From NCBI GenBank assembly GCA_002773095.1, contig PFCG01000029.1:1-53991 (forward strand): DNA of 53,991 nt, read 5' to 3'. Position numbers and translations under genes: made by a program. The notes beneath the pieces were generated by a model. It did no database searches. It was not told the origin of the DNA and saw nothing but the letters and a program-made list of their open reading frames with translations. The DNA comes from Candidatus Moranbacteria bacterium CG10_big_fil_rev_8_21_14_0_10_35_21. GTDB lineage: Bacteria; Patescibacteriota; Minisyncoccia; Moranbacterales; UBA2206. Each line of letters starts with the position of its first letter. The first letter of the stretch is position 1. This document shows positions 15,488-22,680 of the stretch, one piece after another.

Positions 15488-16645
15488 TTGAAAAGTTTAT
15501 TAGGACGTCCCAATTTGAAGAACCTGGTCACCCGGGTTTATCTTATTCAAAAGAGCATTACTAGATTTATTAAGGAGCGACGCACTATAAAAGCGCTCCA
15601 TCTTTTTAGAAATTATTCTGCCTTATTCGTTGTGGCTAGCAGCGCCGTTTTAGTTTCGGCCACCAACCTGGCTGCTGGTAAAGAATCTAGCGGATTTTTA
15701 TTTGGCTATTTTGGAGAAACAGAAAACCATAGCAATCCAGTTGAAAATAATATGTCTTTAAAAGCCGACAAAAAAAGTGATTTAGCTTTGGTTAAATTAG
15801 CTCAAGCCAGCACCGCTCCTGAACCGACCTTACCAACCGCTGCACCAGTTGAAGAAGAAATTATTACTACTGAAGGTCAAGCTTTGATTGCCAGAAATAA
15901 TCAGGTTCAAAAAGCACCAGCTAAAGAAGGTGGAGTTGTTATTTATGAAGTTAAGGAAGGCGACACTATAGGAGCAATCGCTACTAATAACAACATCACC
16001 ATCAATACTATCCTTTGGGCTAACGAAATTGATGATATTGATTCTATTATGCCTGGAGATAAAATATTTATTCTGCCAGTTTCTGGTATGAATTATACAA
16101 TTAAGAAAAGTGATACGCTGGATAGCATTGCCAAAAAATACAAAGCCGACAAAAAACAAATTATGGCTTTTAACAATCTTCCCGCTAACGAAGAAATTAA
16201 GGAGGGAGAAACGATTGTTATCCCAGGAGGCATTAAAGAGACTCCTCAGCCAGCTTCTACTACCGGCAGAATTGCTACCCGTCCCTATGAATCTTTTGAA
16301 GAATTCAGTGGTAAGAAACTAGATGGAAAAGCCGGAACTGGACGCAGTTTTCCTTATGGATATTGCACCTGGTATGTGGCCAAAAAACGTTATATTCCCT
16401 GGTCTGGAAATGCCGGAACTTGGTTATACAAGGCAAAGTCTATGGGCTATGCCACCGGAAAAAAACCTAAAGTTGGATCTATTATGGTTACAACAGAAAA
16501 TGCTTATTACGGACATGTGGCCTATGTTGAAAAAGTGAATGAAAATATGATAACTGTCTCCGAAATGAATTTTATCGACTTCGCAAAAATTTCTAGAAGA
16601 ACTCTAGATGCACGAAGTCGAGTAATTAAAGGTTTCATATATTAA
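15488..16645 (+). CDS. Secreted LysM x2 - CHAP peptidoglycan hydrolase
   Basis: 385 aa from the TTG at 15488. A basic N-terminus precedes a hydrophobic segment (about residues 44-62, YSALFVVASSAVLVSATNLA) that anchors or exports the protein. Two LysM peptidoglycan-binding repeats follow (about 154-198, YEVKEGDTIGAIATNNNI..., and 201-246, YTIKKSDTLDSIAKKYKA...). The C-terminal CHAP amidase/endopeptidase has a Cys in GYCTWYVA and a His in GHVAYVEKV. The start is uncertain: no ATG exists in frame before the LysM repeats. TTG 15488 has no ribosome-binding site, whereas an in-frame ATT at 15464 is preceded by AAAGG at ideal spacing. The promoter at 15342 fits either. Confidence 0.88.
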   Translation: MKSLLGRPNLKNLVTRVYLIQKSITRFIKERRTIKALHLFRNYSALFVVASSAVLVSATNLAAGKESSGFLFGYFGETENHSNPVENNMSLKADKKSDLALVKLAQASTAPEPTLPTAAPVEEEIITTEGQALIARNNQVQKAPAKEGGVVIYEVKEGDTIGAIATNNNITINTILWANEIDDIDSIMPGDKIFILPVSGMNYTIKKSDTLDSIAKKYKADKKQIMAFNNLPANEEIKEGETIVIPGGIKETPQPASTTGRIATRPYESFEEFSGKKLDGKAGTGRSFPYGYCTWYVAKKRYIPWSGNAGTWLYKAKSMGYATGKKPKVGSIMVTTENAYYGHVAYVEKVNENMITVSEMNFIDFAKISRRTLDARSRVIKGFIY

Positions 16646-16648
16646 TAT

Positions 16649-16729
16649 TGAGGCGCATTTCCAGACATCCGATGTCTTCAGGTTGTTATGGTCGCGAGAC
16701 ATCGGATGTCTCAAGGGAGAATGCGCTCA
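16649..16729. repeat. Palindromic element downstream of the CHAP gene
   Basis: A 15-base near-palindrome (16663-16677, AGACATCCGATGTCT) and its reverse complement (16697-16711) are framed by GCGCATT (16653-16659) and AATGCGC (16720-16726). The whole region folds into one long hairpin, or each half folds alone. Confidence 0.7.
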
Positions 16730-16732
16730 TTT

Positions 16733-16767
16733 AAAAAAGACTTAGCGCTATAGCTAAGTCTTTTTTT
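16733..16767. terminator. Bidirectional terminator between the CHAP gene and pcrA
   Basis: AAAAAAGACTTAGC (16733-16746) pairs with GCTAAGTCTTTTTTT (16753-16767) around a 6-base loop. The two genes converge here, and the hairpin has an A-run on one side and a T-run on the other, so it can serve both. Confidence 0.85.
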
Positions 16768-16769
16768 AT

Positions 16770-18989
16770 TTAAACTTTTTTCAAAGGAGCGATGGAAGCG
16801 GATAATTTTTTTAAACCGCTTTTGGAAAAAGCCACCGTGAGCGTATCCCCTTGAGAAGCCACAATAATTCCTTCACCAAAAACTTCGTGAATTACTCGAT
16901 TGCCATCTTTAAAGCTCGTAACTTGTAACTCGTAACTCGTAACGCCATTAGATTTAGACTTACTATTTTTAATAAATTGAATTTCGTGTTTCGTTTTTAG
17001 TTTGTATTTTGAATTTTGGAATTTATTTGGAAATTGGAAATTGAGACTTGGAGTTTCCGCAGCTTGAATGAGATGCGACGGGATATCATCCAAAAATCTT
17101 GAGGGCGCGTTGCTTTGAGTAGAGCCGAAAATATTTCGTTCAGAAGTAAAAAGCAAATAAACTTTTTCCTTAGCCCGAGTTACCCCCACATACATCAACC
17201 TTCGCTCTTCTTCCATTTCACTTTGATTCAACATACTACGCGAATGAGGTAAAATTCCTTCTTCTAATCCAGCGATAAAAACTATTTTAAATTCTAATCC
17301 TTTGGCGCTGTGAAGAGTCATCAGATGCACTGCATCAATTTCTTGACTGATATCATCCGTATCAGAAACCAAAGCCACTTCTTCTAAAAATAATCTTAGG
17401 CCTTCAGCTCCGATATATTCGTCATATTTTTTAGCCACGGTTAATAATTCGTAGATATTTTCTTTTCTTATTTCACCTTCTTCTGTTCCATCCATCAACA
17501 TTTTTTCATAGCCAGAATGGGAAAAAACAAACCCAATCAAACCAACCATACTTTCTTTAGATATTTTTTCTTCCGCTCGACGAATAAAATCACAGAATTT
17601 TTTAATGGCATCTATTTTTGATTCATTTAATTTACTCTCGGGTCCTATTTTTAATCCAGCTTCAACTAAATTCAAACCTAGAGATTGAGCAAATTCCGTC
17701 CATTTTTTCAGACTCACCGGCCCAATGCTTCTTCTTGGTTCATTAATTATCCTTTCCAAAGAAACCAGGTCATCATGATTTTGAATTAGACGCAAATAAG
17801 CGACCATATCCTTAATTTCTTTTCTTTGATAAAATTTCAACCCACCTACTATTCGATAAGGGATAGAATTTTTTAACATCGACTCTTCTATAATTCGAGA
17901 TTGAGCGTTGGTCCGATAAAGCACCACAAAATCTCTGAATTTATATTTTTTTTCTCTCGTCCCGGTCAAAACTTCCGCCACCATAAATTCGGCTTCATCT
18001 TTTTCACTCAAGGCTTCATAGGAACTAATCAGATGTCCGCCTTTTTGTTCAGTCCAAATTTTTTTATCTTTACGATTAATGTTTTTGGAAATAATGCCAT
18101 AAGCCGCATCTAAAATATTTTGACTAGAGCGATAATTCTGTTCCAATTTGATGACTTTGGCTTCGGGATAATCTTTTTCAAAATCCAAAATGTTTTGAAT
18201 GTTGGCTCCCCGAAAAGAATAGACTCCTTGCCAATCATCTCCCACCACACAAATATTTTTATTTCGCTTGGCTATCATACTGATCAAATCGTATTGAGCA
18301 TGATTAGTATCTTGATATTCATCCACCATAATATATTTAAAAAATCTTTGATATTTTTCTAAAACTTCAGGAAAATCATGAAAAACTTTTACGGTGAACA
18401 TCAGAATATCGTCAAAATCCAAAGCATTTTGTTCTTTTAACTTTTTTTGATAAACCACATAAACTTTAGCCACAATTTCTTCATAATAGCCTCCTGCTTG
18501 TTTAGCAAAATCATCCGCTCCAATAAGATTGTTTTTAGCTTTAGAAATAGCCCCTAAAATAGATTTAGGTTTGAATTGTTTTAAGTCTATAGACAATTCT
18601 TTCATTGTTTTTTTTATCAGTCCTTGCTGATCTTGAGTATCAAAAATATTGAAAGATTTTTTGTAACCAATTTTCTCAATTTCGTGGCGTAAAATTTTGA
18701 CACAGATGGAATGGAAAGTTCCCACAATCGGAAAGTTGTCTCGAGAAAATTTTTCTTCGGAGAGCAATTTAATGATTCTTTCCTTCATTTCATTGGCTGC
18801 TTTGTTGGTAAAAGTCACAGCCAAAATATTTCTGGGATTAACTTTTTTTTCCTGAATTAAATAGGCCACTCGATGAGTGAGAGCTAAAGTTTTTCCGCTG
18901 CCCGCTCCGGCAATAATTAAGACCGCTCCTTCGGTGGTTTCCACTGCTTCGCGTTGCCGAGAATTAAGTTTTTCTAATAATTTATGCAT
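16770..18989 (-). CDS. pcrA: UvrD/PcrA/Rep superfamily 1 DNA helicase
   Basis: 739 aa 3'-5' helicase of nucleotide-excision and replication-fork repair. Visible motifs are the Q-motif LNSRQREAV, Walker A AGAGSGKT (residues 27-34), VDEYQDTN (motif II), a GDDWQGVYSFRGA segment (motif III), HSAKGLEFK (motif V) and VGVTRAKEKVYLL (motif VI). The C-terminal Tudor-like module (HEVFGEGIIVASQGDTLTVAF) supports PcrA/UvrD over Rep. The linker between core and Tudor module (about residues 640-690) is encoded by short tandem and near-tandem repeats (16916-17060) of a kind usually seen between genes. It has its own promoter region and is divergent from rpsO. Confidence 0.93.
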   Translation of the reverse strand: MHKLLEKLNSRQREAVETTEGAVLIIAGAGSGKTLALTHRVAYLIQEKKVNPRNILAVTFTNKAANEMKERIIKLLSEEKFSRDNFPIVGTFHSICVKILRHEIEKIGYKKSFNIFDTQDQQGLIKKTMKELSIDLKQFKPKSILGAISKAKNNLIGADDFAKQAGGYYEEIVAKVYVVYQKKLKEQNALDFDDILMFTVKVFHDFPEVLEKYQRFFKYIMVDEYQDTNHAQYDLISMIAKRNKNICVVGDDWQGVYSFRGANIQNILDFEKDYPEAKVIKLEQNYRSSQNILDAAYGIISKNINRKDKKIWTEQKGGHLISSYEALSEKDEAEFMVAEVLTGTREKKYKFRDFVVLYRTNAQSRIIEESMLKNSIPYRIVGGLKFYQRKEIKDMVAYLRLIQNHDDLVSLERIINEPRRSIGPVSLKKWTEFAQSLGLNLVEAGLKIGPESKLNESKIDAIKKFCDFIRRAEEKISKESMVGLIGFVFSHSGYEKMLMDGTEEGEIRKENIYELLTVAKKYDEYIGAEGLRLFLEEVALVSDTDDISQEIDAVHLMTLHSAKGLEFKIVFIAGLEEGILPHSRSMLNQSEMEEERRLMYVGVTRAKEKVYLLFTSERNIFGSTQSNAPSRFLDDIPSHLIQAAETPSLNFQFPNKFQNSKYKLKTKHEIQFIKNSKSKSNGVTSYELQVTSFKDGNRVIHEVFGEGIIVASQGDTLTVAFSKSGLKKLSASIAPLKKV

Positions 18990-18997
18990 AACATTAT

Positions 18998-19179
18998 TAT
19001 CTTAGCATACCAGAGACTGAAAAGTTTTGAAACAGCTGACTTTTTTTTACCCCTCACCCAAACTATTCCGTGCGTGAGCACATAGTAGATGAATGGCAAA
19101 AACAAGTAGCGAATTACTCAGAAAGTAAGTTCGTGGGTGCGGGGTTTGCTGGACAAATATCCTTTTGTATGCTAAGATA
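18998..19179. repeat. 182-bp spacer with 13-bp terminal inverted repeats between pcrA and rpsO
   Basis: TATCTTAGCATAC (here TATCTTAGCATAC, ending 19010) and GTATGCTAAGATA (19167-19179) are exact reverse complements bounding the spacer. Inside, ACCCCTCACCCA near 19050 is matched by TGGGTGCGGGGT near 19134 with one mismatch, and there are smaller inverted pairs. Each terminal repeat also reads as an extended -10 promoter (TGCTAAGAT) pointing outward toward pcrA and rpsO. Confidence 0.6.
19150..19178 (+). promoter_or_regulatory. Promoter of rpsO
   Basis: TGGACA (19150-19155), a 17-base spacer and TAAGAT (19173-19178), with a TG dinucleotide one base before the -10. Start near 19185 gives a leader of about 60 bases, long enough for an S15 autoregulatory structure, though none is recognised. 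Confidence 0.7.
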
Positions 19180-19246
19180 TGTAGGTAATCAATAATAGCA
19201 GACATTGGTCTACGTCATGGCGGGACGAATGTTTAGCCGAAAAACT

Positions 19247-19516
19247 ATGTCTCTCACCAGCAAACAAAAGGAAAAAGTCACCAAAGATGTAAAAAGACAT
19301 GAGAAAGATTCTGGTTCGCCAGAATATCAAATTGCTCTTTTTACCGAAACAATAAAAAAACTTACCTCCCATTTGAAAAAAAATCCTAAAGACTTTCATT
19401 CTCGCCGAGGTTTACTCAAAATGGTTTCCAAACGAAAGAAATTAATGAGCTATCTGCAAAAGGTAGATGAAAAAACTTTCAAAAAAATTATAAAAAAACT
19501 TGATTTAAAAGGATAA
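19247..19516 (+). CDS. rpsO: 30S ribosomal protein S15
   Basis: 89 aa, the usual S15 length, from the ATG at 19247; a longer frame from 19205 would add 14 residues not found in S15. S15 binds 16S rRNA helices 20-22 and is needed early in assembly of the 30S platform. Family motifs include GSPEYQIALFTETIKKLTSHLKKNPKDFHSRRGLLKMVSKRKKLMSYL (visible in two parts: the GSPE loop and the HSRRGLL helix). A terminator follows within 10 bases. In many bacteria pnp follows directly; here a repeat and a nuclease gene stand between them. Confidence 0.96.
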   Translation: MSLTSKQKEKVTKDVKRHEKDSGSPEYQIALFTETIKKLTSHLKKNPKDFHSRRGLLKMVSKRKKLMSYLQKVDEKTFKKIIKKLDLKG

Positions 19517-19525
19517 TCGAACTTT

Positions 19526-19550
19526 AAAAGCAGGGTAACCTGCTTTTGTT
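19526..19550 (+). terminator. Intrinsic terminator of rpsO
   Basis: AAAAGCAGG (19526-19534) and CCTGCTTTT (19539-19547) form a perfect 9-bp stem with a GTAA loop, ending in a T-run. Confidence 0.85.
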
Positions 19551-19560
19551 TTCAAACAAT

Positions 19561-19649
19561 TGTCATCCTGAACTTGATTCAGGATCTAATTACAAAACTA
19601 GTGATTACACTAAAACTCTATTAGATTCCGGATCAAGTCCGGAATGACA
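19561..19649. mobile_element. 89-bp non-autonomous element of the REPIN/MITE type
   Basis: The two ends (19561-19589 and 19621-19649) are inverted relative to each other, and each folds on itself: ATCCTGAA/TTCAGGAT on the left and ATTCCGGA/TCCGGAAT on the right. The left 27 bases differ at only one loop position from the terminal repeats of the GIY-YIG element at 28411. The centre is AT-rich with no gene. The right end supplies an ATG in frame with the nuclease gene that follows. Confidence 0.75.
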
Positions 19650-19664
19650 AATAATATTAATTTT

Positions 19665-20162
19665 ATGACTATATTTAAAGAACAACGCGTAGGTATGTTG
19701 GTGGATATTCAAAATTTGTATTATTCCTCCAAAGTACTCTATGGTAAAAAAGTAAACTTCGGACAAATTTTAAAAGCCGGCATAGGAGACCGAAAACTGA
19801 TTCGGGCTATTGGTTATGGAATCAAGACCCTGGAACGCCAAGAAGAAAAGTTTTTTGAGGCCTTGGAAAAACAGGGATTTGAAGTGAGAACCAAGGATCT
19901 GCAAATTTTTCCCGGTGGAGCCAAAAAAGGTGATTGGGATGTAGGTATTGCAGTGGACGCTATTAAACTTTCCAAAAATTTGGATGTGATTATCTTGGTT
20001 TCCGGAGATGGAGATTATATTCCAGTCGTAGAATATCTGCAAAACACCGTCGGTTGTCGTGTGGAAGTAATCGCTTTTTCTGAATCAGCCAGCGCCAAAC
20101 TTATCATAGCCGCCGATTCTTTTATTGATATAAGTGATAATAAGAAAAAATTCCTTATTTAA
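19665..20162 (+). CDS. NYN domain (LabA/DUF88-like) ribonuclease
   Basis: 165 aa from the ATG at 19665; an in-frame ATG at 19644 lies inside the repeat element and probably only extends the frame. It has a PIN-like NYN fold with the acidic metal site: D in GMLVDIQNLYY, the KGDWDVGIAVDAI segment and VSGDGDYIPVVEYL. NYN proteins are predicted metal-dependent ribonucleases. Its place between rpsO and pnp, two genes of RNA metabolism that are often adjacent, supports a role in RNA turnover; that is inference. It ends just before a GC-rich hairpin and T-run that likely terminates its transcript. Confidence 0.85.
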   Translation: MTIFKEQRVGMLVDIQNLYYSSKVLYGKKVNFGQILKAGIGDRKLIRAIGYGIKTLERQEEKFFEALEKQGFEVRTKDLQIFPGGAKKGDWDVGIAVDAIKLSKNLDVIILVSGDGDYIPVVEYLQNTVGCRVEVIAFSESASAKLIIAADSFIDISDNKKKFLI

Positions 20163-20165
20163 AAA

Positions 20166-20209
20166 GCTTGCCCCGTGATCCCGCCACGGGATTTTACGGG
20201 GAAGTTTTT
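20166..20209 (+). terminator. Terminator-like palindrome after the NYN gene
   Basis: CCCCGT (20171-20176) with ACGGGG (20196-20201) encloses CCCG (20180-20183) with CGGG (20187-20190), flanked by CTT and AAG and followed by five Ts. The sequence also resembles the GTGAAAT/ATTTCAC palindrome in ksgA and may belong to the same repeat family. Confidence 0.65.
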
Positions 20210-20218
20210 GATATAAGT

Positions 20219-20247
20219 TTGACAAATCATTCAAAAAAAGTTAGTAT
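20219..20247 (+). promoter_or_regulatory. Promoter of pnp
   Basis: TTGACA (20219-20224), a 17-base spacer and TAGTAT (20242-20247). Start near 20254 gives a leader of about 175 bases. Its second half is low-complexity, made of repeats such as GAGTTTTGACTTGTAGTTTTGACTT-like words. No RNase III hairpin of the classical pnp type was identified. Confidence 0.6.
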
Positions 20248-20428
20248 CAAATACTTAACAAATTAATTAAAAGCCTTTAACTAGTGCGTTAAGAGCATAA
20301 AGTTGGGAATATAAAGCGCAAAGCCACAATTTAGAACTTAACCCTTGAGTTTTGACTTGTAGTTTTGACTTTTTACCTTTCAGCTTTGAGCTTCCAAAGC
20401 GTCGCTAGCGTAAGGCAGCACGTTTCAT

Positions 20429-22606
20429 ATGGAACAAAAAAAATGGTCTCTTCAGCTTGGAGAGAGAAACTTAGAGGTTGAAACTGGTCTTTTGGCTGGT
20501 CAAGCCAACGGAGCAGTAACTGTCAGATACGGTGATACTGTGGTTTTAGCTACCGCCGTGATGAGCAAAGGTGCTTCTAGAATAAGTGGTTACTTTCCTT
20601 TGATGGTTGATTTTGAGGAAAGATATTATGCCGCTGGAAAAATAAAAGGTTCAAGATTTATTAAAAGAGAAGGTCGTCCTTCTGACGCTTCTATTCTTTC
20701 TGGAAGAATGGTGGACAGAACTATTCGTCCGCTTTTTCCTTCCCGAATGAGAAATGATGTGCAAGTGGTTTTGACTGTTCTTTCTTATGATGGAGAAAAT
20801 GATCCAGCTCTAGTAGCCGTTATTGCAGCTTCCACTGCTCTTTCTATCTCTGATATTCCTTGGAATGGTCCTGTAGCCGCTGTGCGAGTGGGGAAAACAA
20901 CTGGGCCTGCCCTCAATGCTTCGCCAGCTCAACAGTCTGATAGCAAACTTGGTGACAAGCATAGCGATGCAGGCGGGGATTTAATTTTAAACCCAGTCAA
21001 TGGAGAAATTAGCGATGGTTCTTTGGACTTAGTGATTGCCGGAACTAAAAACAAAATAAATATGTTGGAAGCTGGAGCGAAAGAAATTCCTGAAGCAGAA
21101 ATTTTGAAAGCGCTTCAATTCGGTTCAGAATATGTCAAAAAAGTAGCTGAATTTGTTGAAAGTATTCAAAAAGAAATCGGAAAACCAAAATCAGAACCAG
21201 CTTTATTAAAAGGAACAGATGAATTTGAAGCTAAAGTGAAAGAAATTCTTTTGGCTGAAGGTTTAGCGACCGCTCTTTATGATCAAGATAAAAAGGTAGT
21301 GGAAGAAAAAACAGAAGCTACTAAAGAAAAAGTAAACCAGTATATTAAAGAAACCTTTACTGAAGATGTGGATAGATTGTTGGAAATTTCCGGAGAAGTT
21401 TTTGAAGAAGTCTCTGACGAGATTGTTCATCAAAACGTTCTAGAAAAAGAGCAACGACCAGATGGACGCAAACTGAATGAAATTAGGAAAATTACTTGCC
21501 AAACTGGAATTTTACCAAGAACTCATGGCACCGGGCTCTTCACTCGTGGAGAAACTCAGGCTTTGACCGTGACAACTCTTGGATCTCCTGGAGATGAGCA
21601 AATCATCGATACTATGGAGGTGGATATGAAAAAAAGATATATTCATCACTACAATTTCCCGCCTTTTTCTGTGGGAGAAACAAAACCCATGCGTGGGCCA
21701 GGCCGACGTGAAATAGGTCATGGTGCACTGGCAGAAAAAGCCTTAATTCCGGTTCTTCCTTCTAAGGAAGATTTCCCTTACACTATTCTTCTGGTTTCAG
21801 AAATTCTTTCTTCTAATGGATCTTCTTCTATGGCTTCTACTTGTGGCTCTACTTTATCCTTAATGGACGCTGGAGTGCCTATTAAGCGACCTGTCAGTGG
21901 AATTGCTATGGGAATTATTGTGGGCGCTACGGATGATAAGTTTAAAGTTTTGACTGATATTCAAGGATTAGAAGATCATTATGGTGATATGGATTTTAAG
22001 GTGGCCGGAACAGAAAACGGAATTACCGCTCTGCAAATGGATGTAAAATTAGCTGGAGTGACTCTTCCAATGTTGGAGGCAGTCTTGAAGCAATCGTATG
22101 AAAATCGTTTGGAAATTTTGGAAAAGATAAAAACCGCTATTGCAGAACCAAGAACTGAAATGTCACAATATGCACCTAGAATTATCACTATGCACATTAA
22201 TCCGGAAAAAATCAGAAATGTTATTGGAGCTGGAGGAAAAATCATCAATGAAATTATTGATGAAACTGGAGTGCAGATTGATATTGAAGATGATGGGTCA
22301 GTTTTCATTACTTCTGTTGATGCTGCTTCCGCTAAAAAAGCTCAGGAGTGGATTCATAGCCTTACCCGGGAAGTTAAGGCCGGAGAAACTTTTGAAGCTA
22401 AGGTAATTAAACTAATGGACTTTGGAGCTTTTGCTGAAATTCTTCCAGGGCAAGATGGATTAATCCATATTTCTGAAATGGCAGACAAGCGAGTGGAAAA
22501 AGTGGAAGATGTTGTTAAAGTAGGCGACATTGTGCCAGTTAAGGTCAAAGAAATTGATAGTCAAGGAAGAATTAGCCTTTCTATGAAAGCAGCTATTAAA
22601 AAGTAG
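20429..22606 (+). CDS. pnp: Polyribonucleotide nucleotidyltransferase (PNPase)
   Basis: 725 aa trimeric phosphorolytic 3'-5' exoribonuclease. Order: first RNase PH-like domain (about 10-165), all-alpha linker, second RNase PH-like domain (about 330-560) with the phosphate-site SSNGSSSMAS and FGSPGDEQ-type motifs (here LGSPGDEQ), a KH domain (VIGAGGKIINEIIDETG) and an S1 domain (VIKLMDFGAFAEIL...LIHISEMADKRVEKVEDVV). Residues about 156-182 (from KTTGPALNAS to SDAGG) interrupt the otherwise conserved AVRVG-GDLILNPVNGE segment. They are encoded by a palindromic 70-base block (20905-20974). No Shine-Dalgarno sequence precedes the ATG. Confidence 0.96.
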   Translation: MEQKKWSLQLGERNLEVETGLLAGQANGAVTVRYGDTVVLATAVMSKGASRISGYFPLMVDFEERYYAAGKIKGSRFIKREGRPSDASILSGRMVDRTIRPLFPSRMRNDVQVVLTVLSYDGENDPALVAVIAASTALSISDIPWNGPVAAVRVGKTTGPALNASPAQQSDSKLGDKHSDAGGDLILNPVNGEISDGSLDLVIAGTKNKINMLEAGAKEIPEAEILKALQFGSEYVKKVAEFVESIQKEIGKPKSEPALLKGTDEFEAKVKEILLAEGLATALYDQDKKVVEEKTEATKEKVNQYIKETFTEDVDRLLEISGEVFEEVSDEIVHQNVLEKEQRPDGRKLNEIRKITCQTGILPRTHGTGLFTRGETQALTVTTLGSPGDEQIIDTMEVDMKKRYIHHYNFPPFSVGETKPMRGPGRREIGHGALAEKALIPVLPSKEDFPYTILLVSEILSSNGSSSMASTCGSTLSLMDAGVPIKRPVSGIAMGIIVGATDDKFKVLTDIQGLEDHYGDMDFKVAGTENGITALQMDVKLAGVTLPMLEAVLKQSYENRLEILEKIKTAIAEPRTEMSQYAPRIITMHINPEKIRNVIGAGGKIINEIIDETGVQIDIEDDGSVFITSVDAASAKKAQEWIHSLTREVKAGETFEAKVIKLMDFGAFAEILPGQDGLIHISEMADKRVEKVEDVVKVGDIVPVKVKEIDSQGRISLSMKAAIKK
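20905..20974. repeat. In-frame palindromic insertion in pnp
   Basis: GCCTGC (20905-20910) and GCAGGC (20969-20974) are the outer arms. ATGCTT and AAGCAT form a second pair inside, and CGCCAG can pair with TTGGTG in RNA through G-U wobbles. The block adds roughly 25 residues to PNPase without breaking the frame. Confidence 0.6.
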
Positions 22607-22632
22607 TAGCCAAAAATTAACTTTTGTTGTAG

Positions 22633-22667
22633 AATAGAATTATAAAAAAATAGTTCTATTTTATTTT
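22633..22667 (+). terminator. Terminator after pnp
   Basis: AATAGAA (22633-22639) pairs with TTCTATT (22654-22660), extended inward by TAT/ATA across one mismatch. The stem is followed by TTATTTTTA. It is AT-rich and so probably moderate; some transcription may continue into the next gene at 22681. Confidence 0.5.
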
Positions 22668-22680
22668 TAATTTTAAAAAA

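Noticed and set aside
19205-19246. Longer rpsO start at 19205
   Set aside because: It would add 14 residues not found in S15; the ATG at 19247 gives the standard 89-residue protein.
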